A stretch of 64,000 nucleotides of DNA from Winogradskyella aurantia. GTDB lineage: Bacteria > Bacteroidota > Bacteroidia > Flavobacteriales > Flavobacteriaceae. Under the pieces are notes generated by a model. It was not told where the DNA came from and ran no database searches. It saw nothing but the letters and a program-made list of their open reading frames with translations. The stretch is taken from NCBI RefSeq assembly GCF_002266855.1, contig NZ_NGJN01000002.1, positions 434,001 through 498,000 on the forward strand. Reading direction: 5' to 3'. Of the stretch, positions 17,730-26,600 are shown in pieces (positions within the stretch are counted from its first letter, which is position 1; each line of letters opens with the position of its first letter). Made by a program: the position numbers and the translations under genes.

Positions 17730-19040
17730 TTAATTTTCAATCCCGTATTTTTCAGAATATCGTTTCCAAAGTTCCGTTTGGTGGGTTTCTAAACTTAGAT
17801 TTCTACCATCGATAAAGGCATGGGTTAGTTTATTAGTCCGCATGTCTAAGGCATCACCTTCACTGATAAAAAGCGTTGCGCTTTTTCCAACCTCAAGAGT
17901 GCCATACATATTGTCAATACCCATTATTTTTGCAGGATTTTGAGTTATCAACTGCAGGGCCTGTTCTTTAGTTAAGCCATGCGCTACGGTAGTACCAGCA
18001 TAAAATGGCAGGTTACGGGAATTCATTCGTTCCATTTGCCCACTAGGTTCTAAGGATACAAGGATACCAGCGTCGACCAGTTTTTTAGCTTGCTTAAATG
18101 TGTAATCATAATCATCATCTTCAAGTTCTGGTCTAGTATGCACACGTCTTAAAAACACAGAAACATCATTTTGTTTTAAAAAGCTTGCAATGTTTCCTGC
18201 TTGATAGCCACCAACTATGGTAATATTAGAAACCCCTTGAGCCTTTGCAAAGTTTACAGCATCCGTGATGCTCTTTTCATCATCAGCGTTTAGGTATAGA
18301 CGTTTTGAACCATCAAAAAGACCTATAAGTGCTTCGAAAGGCAAATGACGTTCATTTTTTGGGCCAAGGTTGTAACTTTTGGCTTCTGTGAAATAATCTG
18401 ATAATTCCTTCACCTGCTTTGGATAGTTCTTATTAGGCTTTAAGCCAGGATCCTCACCTAACCACCAGCGCCCACGACTAAAGGTGCTCGGCCAATTAAT
18501 GTGAATACCATCATCTGTTTTAATCGCAGCATCCTCCCAATTCCAAGCATCGTACTGAACAATGGATGACGTTCCTGAAATGCGTCCACCCCTCGGCACC
18601 ACATGTCCAAGCAATACACCATTTGGTCTCATGGATTCTACGATTTTAGATTCAGCATTATACGCAATGATGCTCCTAATATGAGGGTTATAAGTCCCTA
18701 ACTCAGAAAGATCATCAGAGGCTTTTACAGCGTCGACTTCAACTAAACCTAAGGTTCCGTTAGACACTATAAAGCCGGGATAAACGTGTTTGCCTTTAGC
18801 ATCTATAACATCCATGGCTTGTCTCGTAAGTGGAGTAGAAGCTTCTGGCCCAATAGTGGAAATTTTACCATTGCTCACCACGATAATACTGTTCTCTATT
18901 ACAGTACCATTACCAATATGAGCCGTGGCACCAATAATGGCAAAATCTTTAGTTTGCTCAGGTGCAGGCGTTTGCTGTGCATAGCTTAATGTAATACACA
19001 ACATAAAAAGTATGATATTTATTTTATTTGAGTTTTTCAT
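17730..19040 (-). CDS. Exported amidohydrolase-family protein, second of a tandem pair (HxH motif missing)
   Basis: About 436 residues. The start at 19040 gives a clean signal peptide (MKNSNKINIILFMLCITLS, cleavage near YAQ), whereas the longer frame adds residues before it. The composite amidohydrolase fold is recognisable from IIVVSNGKISTIGP and the C-terminal GTTVAHGLTKEQALQL...GTLEVGKSATLFI. Where active enzymes have PGFIDxHxH, this protein has PGFIVSNGTLGL, so the first metal ligands are absent. It follows the double-domain amidohydrolase by 14 bases and probably works with it, perhaps as a non-catalytic partner (inference). Confidence 0.82.
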   Translation of the reverse strand: MKNSNKINIILFMLCITLSYAQQTPAPEQTKDFAIIGATAHIGNGTVIENSIIVVSNGKISTIGPEASTPLTRQAMDVIDAKGKHVYPGFIVSNGTLGLVEVDAVKASDDLSELGTYNPHIRSIIAYNAESKIVESMRPNGVLLGHVVPRGGRISGTSSIVQYDAWNWEDAAIKTDDGIHINWPSTFSRGRWWLGEDPGLKPNKNYPKQVKELSDYFTEAKSYNLGPKNERHLPFEALIGLFDGSKRLYLNADDEKSITDAVNFAKAQGVSNITIVGGYQAGNIASFLKQNDVSVFLRRVHTRPELEDDDYDYTFKQAKKLVDAGILVSLEPSGQMERMNSRNLPFYAGTTVAHGLTKEQALQLITQNPAKIMGIDNMYGTLEVGKSATLFISEGDALDMRTNKLTHAFIDGRNLSLETHQTELWKRYSEKYGIEN

Positions 19041-19054
19041 TTTTTTTAATGTTT

Positions 19055-22027
19055 TTAGTTGTGCGAATCCATGGAATCGCAATGCAATAACACTTTTTCT
19101 TTTTTCTTAACAGGTTGTGTTTTTAAACCCTTATTTTTCTCTTGAAGCATTAAGTTTACAAGTTCGCTTTTCTCTTTTTTGATGGCTTCTCGCATCTTTC
19201 GATCTCGGTCTATATCGAAATAGGTTACACCCTCAATAATGGTTTTTTCAGCTATGGCATAAATTGATAATGGGTGATCTGACCATAGCACTACGTCTGC
19301 GTCTTTACCCTCCTTAAGGCTTCCAACGCGATCATCAAGATGTAAGAGTTTTGCAGGGTTAAGCGTTACAAACTTTAAGGCGTCTTCTTCGCTTACACCA
19401 CCGTATTTTATGCTTTTTGCAGCTTCTTGATTTAGGCGTCTTGCCATTTCCGCATCGTCACTGTTTATTGCGGTGACTACTCCAGCTTTGTGCATAATGG
19501 CTGCGTTATAAGGAATAGCATCATTTACTTCATACTTGTAAGCCCACCAATCGCTAAATGTTGACCCTCCAACGCCATGGTCTTTCATTTTATCGGCAAC
19601 TTTATAGCCTTCCAAAATATGTGTGAAGGTATTAATGTTGAAATTGAATTGCTCTGCAACCTTCATCAGCATATTGATTTCACTTTGCACATACGAATGA
19701 CACGAAATGAAACGCTCCTTGTTAAGAATTTCAGCTAGAACTTCCATTTCAGCGTCTTCTCTATACGGTTTGCCACTTTTCTTTAATTGGTCGTAAGCTT
19801 TGGCTCTACTGAAATAATCCATATACACTTGTTCAACACCCATTCTCGATTGAGGGAAGCGTGAATTAGATCTACTGCGTGATTGTTTTACATTTTCCCC
19901 TAAAGCGAATTTTATAAACTTGGGAGAATTGTCATAGACTAAATTATCAGCAGATTCCCCCCATTTTAATTTTATTATCGCCGAGCGACCACCGATTGGA
20001 TTTGCAGATCCGTGTAAAATCTGAATGGAGGTTACCCCACCGGCTAAGTTTCTGTAAATATCGATATCTTCATCATCGATAACATCTTCAATCGTTACCT
20101 CCGCAGAGGAGTTTTGGCCACCTTCATTAATTGAAGCTGCGGCAATATGAGAATGCTCATCAATGATACCAGCGGTGATATGCTTACCAGTGGCATCAAT
20201 GACTTTAGCATTTTTCTGAGAAAGGTCTTTGCCAATTTTTGAAATTTTACCATCCTTGATTAACACGTCAGTGTTTTCTAAAACACCCTCGTTTTCATTT
20301 GTCCAAACTGTAGCATTTTTAAATAATAAGTTTTCTGGTTTTGGCTTTTCCGTAAAACCGAAAGCTAAGTTAGGATAGGTTATAGGACTCATGAATTCCG
20401 GTTTGGCCATGTCATCGTCTTTCTTTTTGTCTTCGGCTTTTCCCTCTTCATTTTCATCAATCTTATTGGCATAGAAGGACAACTCCTTGCCATTGGGCAT
20501 AATGGCTTTACCATTTAAGCTTTGGCCATTTCCCGTGTTAGCGACAACTCTGATGTATTCCTTATTGGCGCTGTCTGCTGTTTTAAACGTAAGGTTTAAC
20601 CAGTCTTCTGAATAACTTATTTTGGTCCCTAAGCTTATGGAATCCATTTCTATTTTAGCATCAGGTTTACTCATACTTTTTGTTATAGAAAGTTTGTATT
20701 CGTCCCCAGCTAATTTAAAGCTGTAATCACCATCAATATCCTTTACATTCATATCTGCGATGACATTTGGTGTGCCTTGCACCCAATTTTCGAAGAGCTT
20801 GGTTTTCTTCTCAAAAATATCACCATCCGTGATTAGAAAGTTCGCGTAGCTTCCCGCTTTTAATGTTCCTAAAACATCAGACTTTCCTAATAAACTTGCA
20901 GGCACGGTGGTTAATGCTTCTAATGCTTTTTGTTTAGACAAACCACTTTCAATAGCCTTCCTTAAGTTTGTGGAAAATGATTTCTTGAACTTTAAGCCAT
21001 GTGTCGTTAAGGCGAATGTAATGTCATTTTCAGCTAACAACCTAGGATTGTGTGGCTCTTGGTTCCAAGCACGCATATCACTTAATGATAGTGTACTTGC
21101 CAAGAAAGGATTGTCTACATCATACGCCAGTTGAAAATCTATCGGTAAAATTAGAGTTGCATTAGTCCCTTTGACTTCATCAATGCGCTCATATTCATCG
21201 CCACCCCCTAAGATGGTGTATTGAATATTGAAGGCATCCCCAACTTTATCAGCCCTCATTAGGTTTGCTCTGGAGCCAGCTTCAAAAATTTGAAGCAACT
21301 CTTTATTACCGTTTAATGCCTCAAGGGATAAATCTCTAGTGTCTATATTTCCTGCTTCATACCATTTGGCATCATTATACATTTGGCGTAATAAGGCCAT
21401 ACTCCCCATAATTGAGGAAGGGTAGGATTGACGAGATGTCACACTTTTAGTGAATGAAAAATGTTGGGTGGTTTCACCATCAACAACGCGCATGGCGTTG
21501 TCGGCATCGTTGTTGAGTGCAATTAAAGCACCAGTGCCTCGCACAATGCCGTCTGGCATATGTGTATTAACGACACCAAATCCTAGTTTATGCATTTCAG
21601 AGGCGGTTTTGGTATCGTACTCAAAACTAGCCATTACGTCTTGCTCTGGCATGACATGGTCGTTCCAATAAAACCCACTTCTGCTTGGCCCGTATTGTGG
21701 ACCATTTCCGCTGCGTTTTGGTTTTTCAACACCAAAGGTGGTATATAAATCAATAAAGGATGGATAAATAGTTTTTCCTGAAAGATTAATTTTAGTAGTG
21801 TTCTTGGGAATATCCAATGATTTCCCAACGCTAACAACTTTTCCATCCTTTATAAGAAGTGTCGCCTCTTCTATCACCTCAGTCGGTGACACATGAATTG
21901 TTGCATTCGTGAATGCCGTGTAGTTTGTGTTATTTGCTATAACACCAGAATTACTCGGAAAGTAATCCTGAGCAAAAAGTGTAAAACTGCACATAACAAT
22001 GCACAGCTTCATATAATTTTTAATCAT
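19055..22027 (-). CDS. Exported double-domain amidohydrolase-family protein
   Basis: A 990-residue protein with an N-terminal signal peptide (cleavage near LFAQ). It holds two amidohydrolase-like halves. The first (about 30-430) has YPSFIDLYTTFGV where HxH should be, so it looks inactive. The second (about 575-960) has ITAGIIDEHSHIAA with an intact HxH, then CHSYVQSE, FTHILEG and INSDDAEM, matching the remaining metal ligands. Between them is a Lys/Glu-rich segment. It is probably a periplasmic hydrolase of a cyclic amide or peptide-like substrate; the substrate is unknown. It is cotranscribed with the shorter homolog downstream. Confidence 0.85.
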   Translation of the reverse strand: MIKNYMKLCIVMCSFTLFAQDYFPSNSGVIANNTNYTAFTNATIHVSPTEVIEEATLLIKDGKVVSVGKSLDIPKNTTKINLSGKTIYPSFIDLYTTFGVEKPKRSGNGPQYGPSRSGFYWNDHVMPEQDVMASFEYDTKTASEMHKLGFGVVNTHMPDGIVRGTGALIALNNDADNAMRVVDGETTQHFSFTKSVTSRQSYPSSIMGSMALLRQMYNDAKWYEAGNIDTRDLSLEALNGNKELLQIFEAGSRANLMRADKVGDAFNIQYTILGGGDEYERIDEVKGTNATLILPIDFQLAYDVDNPFLASTLSLSDMRAWNQEPHNPRLLAENDITFALTTHGLKFKKSFSTNLRKAIESGLSKQKALEALTTVPASLLGKSDVLGTLKAGSYANFLITDGDIFEKKTKLFENWVQGTPNVIADMNVKDIDGDYSFKLAGDEYKLSITKSMSKPDAKIEMDSISLGTKISYSEDWLNLTFKTADSANKEYIRVVANTGNGQSLNGKAIMPNGKELSFYANKIDENEEGKAEDKKKDDDMAKPEFMSPITYPNLAFGFTEKPKPENLLFKNATVWTNENEGVLENTDVLIKDGKISKIGKDLSQKNAKVIDATGKHITAGIIDEHSHIAAASINEGGQNSSAEVTIEDVIDDEDIDIYRNLAGGVTSIQILHGSANPIGGRSAIIKLKWGESADNLVYDNSPKFIKFALGENVKQSRSRSNSRFPQSRMGVEQVYMDYFSRAKAYDQLKKSGKPYREDAEMEVLAEILNKERFISCHSYVQSEINMLMKVAEQFNFNINTFTHILEGYKVADKMKDHGVGGSTFSDWWAYKYEVNDAIPYNAAIMHKAGVVTAINSDDAEMARRLNQEAAKSIKYGGVSEEDALKFVTLNPAKLLHLDDRVGSLKEGKDADVVLWSDHPLSIYAIAEKTIIEGVTYFDIDRDRKMREAIKKEKSELVNLMLQEKNKGLKTQPVKKKEKVLLHCDSMDSHN

Positions 22028-22107
22028 AAAAAGAGTTAGTTAAAATTCGAAACGAAAGATAGGAATATAAGTATTTGTAGAGTTGCCTCTTAAGAATTTT
22101 TAACGTT

Positions 22108-23175
22108 TTAGAGGGGTTGTTCCTTGTAATAATTAACCAGCAAGGCAACGACATAACTATAACTTTTCATCCCATCAGATTGGTTGTTGACTTTTAGAAA
22201 ATTGTCAAAAGTTGTTTTAAAAAAAGGTTCTAAGGGGTTTTCATAACTCAACCAAAATTCCTGAACCTCCTGGTAGTTTTTAATAATACCTTTATTAATC
22301 GTTTTAAGGATAAGGTAATACGATTCCTTATCTCTTTTAAAAATCTCATTGAGACAATAACGCAAGGCAAAGGTATAGCCCGCATATTGAAAATAGATAT
22401 CCTCATTATGGATAGCCGCTAAACTACCAATAAAATTGGCTTCATTCTCCGCAGCATAACCAAGTTGGTGTGCTATCTCATGACAGGTGGTTGTCGGAAA
22501 TTTGTATGTTGGAATTAAAGCATCGACCTGAGCCTCATTAGTGAAAGGATTTAAGTAACCGGAAAAGCCCATATAGGTTAACGGTAAGCTATAAATTGAT
22601 TTCTTTATACTTCTTGGCTCATAATTCCATTGTGGATAGACTTTAGATAACGCATCGTAGCCATGAGTTGCTTTATTAATGATATCATCTTTTGTGTAGG
22701 GTATTTTAACGCTTAAGGTATCACTTTTGCTCAAATTATTATGGATAGTATTTGATTTAGTGACGAGTTTTTTTGTGAAGTAAATCAATTCTTCTGTGGT
22801 ATAATCAGCCTCAATTTGTAAAGACCTATAAAGAGGTGCGCGATAATAGTTAAAAGCCCAAAGTACATGAAAGGCGAAATAAGCTATTGAAACTGCTGAC
22901 AGAACATCTAAAGCCCACTGAACAAAGTCTTTGTACATGCGTTTCCTTTGAAGGAATAACCACCTCAAACAATAAACTACAGCTATTGTGTATAGGATAT
23001 CACCAGCCGAGAAACTTAACCAACCAAAGGTAAAGCGCATCAATCTGGAGATGAGTACATATAATCCATTGCTGTAATATGACTCTACAAATTCCGGAAA
23101 ATGCTTTAGTATGGAAATACAGAGAATTTGAACTCCAAGGAAAATGGCCAGTATACCTTTTTTGTTATTCAGCAT
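22108..23175 (-). CDS. DUF3810 membrane protein with a gluzincin-like motif
   Basis: A 355-residue protein with about three N-terminal membrane helices (residues 8-24, 38-70, 88-112) and a large extracytoplasmic domain. The domain contains TTCHEIAHQLGYAAENEANF, which has the HExxH-x(n)-E layout of zinc metallopeptidases. DUF3810 is widespread in Bacteroidota; its function is not established, and peptidase activity is an inference from the motif. A TATATTTG promoter element lies directly upstream. Confidence 0.85.
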   Translation of the reverse strand: MLNNKKGILAIFLGVQILCISILKHFPEFVESYYSNGLYVLISRLMRFTFGWLSFSAGDILYTIAVVYCLRWLFLQRKRMYKDFVQWALDVLSAVSIAYFAFHVLWAFNYYRAPLYRSLQIEADYTTEELIYFTKKLVTKSNTIHNNLSKSDTLSVKIPYTKDDIINKATHGYDALSKVYPQWNYEPRSIKKSIYSLPLTYMGFSGYLNPFTNEAQVDALIPTYKFPTTTCHEIAHQLGYAAENEANFIGSLAAIHNEDIYFQYAGYTFALRYCLNEIFKRDKESYYLILKTINKGIIKNYQEVQEFWLSYENPLEPFFKTTFDNFLKVNNQSDGMKSYSYVVALLVNYYKEQPL

Positions 23176-23179
23176 GACC

Positions 23180-23187
23180 CAAATATA
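23180..23187 (-). promoter_or_regulatory. Bacteroidota -7 element of the DUF3810 gene
   Basis: TATATTTG on the minus strand, 4 bases before the ATG at 23175. It matches TAnnTTTG; no convincing -33 element was found. The transcript would be nearly leaderless. Confidence 0.45.
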
Positions 23188-23300
23188 GATAAAAACCTGG
23201 CATATGTAGGCTAAAAAAGAGCGCTCTTTCCCTTTGTCTCTCGCAGACCTATTGTTCTAAAACTAGATTGAAACGATATAGGATAGTGGGATGTATTTTG

Positions 23301-23308
23301 TAATTTTG
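23301..23308 (+). promoter_or_regulatory. Candidate -7 element of pepD
   Basis: TAATTTTG, a match to TAnnTTTG, 21 bases before the pepD start. A properly spaced -33 element is not evident, so support is moderate. Confidence 0.42.
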
Positions 23309-23329
23309 TTAACCTAAATTATATACAAA

Positions 23330-24796
23330 ATGAGTTCAGAAATTAGAGCACTAGAGCCAAAAGCACTCTGGAATAAATTTGCCGATTTAAATGCAGTTCC
23401 CAGACCTTCAAAACGGGAAGAAAAAGTTATACGCTTTATCAAGGATTTTGGAAAGAATTTAGGTCTTGAGACCATGGAAGATGAAGTTGGCAATGTTATT
23501 ATTCGAAAGCCCGCATCTCAGGGTATGGAAGATAGAAAGCCTATTGTGATGCAATCTCATTTGGATATGGTCCATCAAAAAAATAACGCTACGACTTTCG
23601 ATTTTGAAACCCAAGGTATAGTTATGTATGTTGATGGTGATTGGGTAAAAGCCAAAGGAACCACTCTAGGAGCAGATAACGGTCTAGGTGTTGCAACTAT
23701 TATGGCTATTTTAGAAAGTGAGGACATTGCACATCCCGATTTAGAGGCCTTGTTTACTATTGATGAGGAAACGGGTATGACAGGAGCCAAAGGATTGAAA
23801 GGCGGACTCCTGAAGGGACAGATTTTATTAAATCTAGATACTGAGGAAGACGATGAAATAGGTGTAGGCTGTGCAGGTGGCGTAGATGTTACAGCAACAA
23901 GAACCTATTCTGTCTCAAGGACACCAGAACATAGCTTGGGATATCTTCTTGAAGTTAAAGGTTTACAGGGCGGTCATTCCGGCATGCAAATCCATGAAGG
24001 TTTAGGGAATGCAAACAAATTGATGAATCGCATACTTTTTGATTGTTATGAGAAATATGGCTTGCGTATCTCTGAGATTGATGGTGGTAGTCTGCGTAAT
24101 GCTATTCCTAGGGAAAGTAAGGCGACTGTGTCAATCTTAGAATCTAAAATGATATATTTTGAGGCAGAAATTAAAAAACGTATCAAGAATATAAAGGGTG
24201 AATATAAGTCTTTAGAACCCGATTTAGATATTACGTTTTCTAAGACCCATGCTCCAACAACGGTCATGCCAACAGACGTACAAGAAAATTTAATAAGGTC
24301 GTTGTATGCCGCTTGCAATGGTGTTTATAGAATGAGCCCAGATATTCCAGACTTGGTAGAAACCTCTAATAATATAGCTCGGGTTGTTGTAAAAGAAGGA
24401 CACATTAAAATAGGATGTTTAACACGTAGCTCTGTAGAGAGTTCAAAATGGGATTTGGCCAATGCCTTGCGTTCTGCTTTTGAATTGATGGACTGTGAGG
24501 TAGAGTTTTCTGGGGATTATCCTGGTTGGGCTCCAAATATGGATTCGGCTATACTTAAAGTTATGGTACCTATCTATGAACGCTTAAATAATGGCAAAAA
24601 ACCACATGTTGCTGCTTGTCATGCAGGTTTGGAATGTGGTATATTAGGACAGAATTATCCAGATATGGATATGATAAGTTTTGGTCCGAATATTAAAGGA
24701 GCTCATTCACCTGATGAACGCGCACAAATCTCATCCGCACAAAAATATTGGAGATTTGTTTTAGAGATATTAAGGAATATTCCGAAAGCTAACTGA
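23330..24796 (+). CDS. pepD: Aminoacyl-histidine dipeptidase PepD
   Basis: M20C zinc dipeptidase (Xaa-His dipeptidase, carnosinase-like) of 488 residues. Metal-site motifs are VMQSHLDMVHQKN (His/Asp), GTTLGADNGLGVA (bridging Asp), TIDEETGMTGA (catalytic Glu-Glu), LNLDTEEDDE, and the C-terminal HAGLECGI and FGPNIKGAHSPDE. The GGHSGMQIHEG stretch marks the lid domain. It is cytosolic with no signal peptide. The gene is monocistronic, flanked by a promoter-like site and a strong terminator. Confidence 0.95.
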   Translation: MSSEIRALEPKALWNKFADLNAVPRPSKREEKVIRFIKDFGKNLGLETMEDEVGNVIIRKPASQGMEDRKPIVMQSHLDMVHQKNNATTFDFETQGIVMYVDGDWVKAKGTTLGADNGLGVATIMAILESEDIAHPDLEALFTIDEETGMTGAKGLKGGLLKGQILLNLDTEEDDEIGVGCAGGVDVTATRTYSVSRTPEHSLGYLLEVKGLQGGHSGMQIHEGLGNANKLMNRILFDCYEKYGLRISEIDGGSLRNAIPRESKATVSILESKMIYFEAEIKKRIKNIKGEYKSLEPDLDITFSKTHAPTTVMPTDVQENLIRSLYAACNGVYRMSPDIPDLVETSNNIARVVVKEGHIKIGCLTRSSVESSKWDLANALRSAFELMDCEVEFSGDYPGWAPNMDSAILKVMVPIYERLNNGKKPHVAACHAGLECGILGQNYPDMDMISFGPNIKGAHSPDERAQISSAQKYWRFVLEILRNIPKAN

Positions 24797-24811
24797 TAAT
24801 ATATAGCAAAA

Positions 24812-24848
24812 AAAAGCCGAAACTTGAGAATCTCATGTTTCGGCTTTT
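24812..24848. terminator. Long bidirectional terminator between pepD and the PPIase gene
   Basis: AAAAGCCGAAAC (24812-24823) pairs with GTTTCGGCTTTT (24837-24848); the inner TGAGA and TCTCA extend the stem after single mismatches. It serves both convergent genes. Confidence 0.92.
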
Positions 24849-24856
24849 ACTATTTT

Positions 24857-26074
24857 TTATTTAACACTGACTAATTCAATATCAAAAACTAAGTTAGTTT
24901 TTGGGGGGATAACAGGCGGTCTGCCAGCTTCACCATACCCTAAGTAATAAGGAATAAAGACTCTAGCTCTATCGCCTATTTTCATATTTAACATGGCCTC
25001 CCTGAATCCAGCAACTAATCCTGCAGTTTCATTATATGGCATTTCGAAAGGAGCATAGCCACCACCTTGGTCTTGTCTCTCGTCGTATTTACCATATTTT
25101 TTTGCGATATCTTTCCATGTGGTCCAGAATAGCTCACCATTTTCAAAATAGCCCGCACAGTCAATATTGACACGTTGGGATGGGTCTGGTTTTTCACCCT
25201 TACCATTTTTGGTAAAAATCATTGCCATTCCCGTTGGCGACTCTATTCGTTTGCCATCGAGATCTTTATTATTTTCCAACCAATCTTGGCATGCTTTTTC
25301 AGCTTTCATCTTAGCTTCTTTCATGGCTTCTTCAGCTCGTCGTGCAGCTTCAGCCTTTTGTTCTTCAATGATTTCCTTAAGTCTTGGTAATTCATCATTA
25401 AAGACTTTAGGGGCATCAAATTTTTTAGCTTCAGCACCCTTTCGTATGATATTCAATTGTAGAATGACCACATCTTCAATAGGTTTGTTCCTCCCGGGCG
25501 CAACTTCAACATTGGATATGGAATCTTGTACTTCTATACCTTTAACCAACTCACCAAAAACAGCATGGCAACTTACACGTGGCTTATCACAATCTTTTAA
25601 GGTGCCATCTGGATTGTAGGAGTCTAAAAATGGTGTAGCTTTCTCGGTGATAAAAAATTGTGAGCCATTGGTATTTGGACCCGAGTTGGCCATTGATAAA
25701 ATCCCTGGTTTATTATGTTTTAACTGCGCAACAAATTCATCTTCAAATTTATAACCTGGATCGCCACTTCCAGTTGCCGTTGGGTCACCCCCTTGAATCA
25801 TGAAATTATCAATAACCCGGTGAAAGGTAGTGGAATCATAATAGCGTTTTCCTTTGTATTGTTCTGAGACTAAGGGGTGGTTGCCCTCTGCTAGTGCTAC
25901 AAAATTGGCTACTGTTACGGGTGCCTCTTTATAATACAATTTAGCAACCATTGTATCCTTATTGGTTACAAATTCGGCATAAAGGCCGTCTTCTAAATCA
26001 GGATAGCGCTCTTGGCAAGAACTGCTTACTAATGCTAAAAGCACAGATAATGATAATAGTGTTTTCTTAATCAT
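24857..26074 (-). CDS. Cyclophilin-FKBP fusion lipoprotein (peptidylprolyl isomerase)
   Basis: A 405-residue exported protein. The N-terminal lipoprotein signal ends in SSSC. A cyclophilin domain (about 25-210) carries TTFHRVIDNFMIQGGDP and NGSQFFIT, the catalytic Arg and substrate-binding residues. A Glu/Ala/Lys-rich linker (about 225-265) leads to a C-terminal FKBP domain (about 290-405) with NIDCAGYFENGELF, GLVAGFREAMLNMKIGDRAR and YGEAGRPPVIPP. Both folds catalyse prolyl cis-trans isomerisation, so this is a two-enzyme folding factor facing the periplasm. It overlaps gldI by 8 bases. Confidence 0.9.
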   Translation of the reverse strand: MIKKTLLSLSVLLALVSSSCQERYPDLEDGLYAEFVTNKDTMVAKLYYKEAPVTVANFVALAEGNHPLVSEQYKGKRYYDSTTFHRVIDNFMIQGGDPTATGSGDPGYKFEDEFVAQLKHNKPGILSMANSGPNTNGSQFFITEKATPFLDSYNPDGTLKDCDKPRVSCHAVFGELVKGIEVQDSISNVEVAPGRNKPIEDVVILQLNIIRKGAEAKKFDAPKVFNDELPRLKEIIEEQKAEAARRAEEAMKEAKMKAEKACQDWLENNKDLDGKRIESPTGMAMIFTKNGKGEKPDPSQRVNIDCAGYFENGELFWTTWKDIAKKYGKYDERQDQGGGYAPFEMPYNETAGLVAGFREAMLNMKIGDRARVFIPYYLGYGEAGRPPVIPPKTNLVFDIELVSVK

Positions 26075-26600
26075 TGTTTTTTATTATTGAATTTAAAGTT
26101 ACTTCACAAATTAAGGGAATATTGGTCCCTATTTTGTTATCGTCGCCGTAATATCCAAAGGCTTTTTGTGATGGAAAAATAAAGGTTATCCTCTCATTTG
26201 GTTTCATCAACTTAAGCCCCTCTCTCAGTCCAGTGAACAGTTCTTCCTTATCCATGATATAAGTTTTGCTGGAGTTCCCATATATTTCTGTTCCCTCAAG
26301 ATTTGAGACATTGTATTCAAAGTCAACGGTGTCACCAAATTGTGGGTAATTGGCTTCGTTTTCAATTTTCTCGTTATAGAAATACCAGAATCCGCTTTCT
26401 GAGGCAATATACTCAATGTCAGGATTATTTTTTATGATATTTTCTATCAGCTTTTGTTCAGTGGCATTTAGCTTTTTGCTGCGCTCAGCGGATTCCATCA
26501 AGAAAGAACCCGACCTAACGGACTCAGGCATTCGTGCCTCGGGTGATTTACAACTAGCGCATAATAGAACGCTTAGAAGAAGTAGATTTAGGTGTTTCAT
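26067..26600 (-). CDS. gldI: Gliding motility-associated FKBP-type isomerase GldI
   Basis: A 177-residue lipoprotein (signal ends in LLCASC). The FKBP core runs from about residue 85 with FGDTVDFEYNVSNLEGTEIY, LFTGLREGLKLMKPNERITF, PSQKAFGYYGDDNKIG and NIPLICEVTL. GldI is one of the lipoproteins needed for gliding in Flavobacterium and is thought to help folding of envelope gliding/type IX secretion proteins. It lies between the NrnA-type gene (4-base overlap) and the fused isomerase (8-base overlap), so the three are translationally coupled. Presence of gldI supports a gliding-capable flavobacterium but does not prove motility. Confidence 0.88.
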   Translation of the reverse strand: MKHLNLLLLSVLLCASCKSPEARMPESVRSGSFLMESAERSKKLNATEQKLIENIIKNNPDIEYIASESGFWYFYNEKIENEANYPQFGDTVDFEYNVSNLEGTEIYGNSSKTYIMDKEELFTGLREGLKLMKPNERITFIFPSQKAFGYYGDDNKIGTNIPLICEVTLNSIIKNND

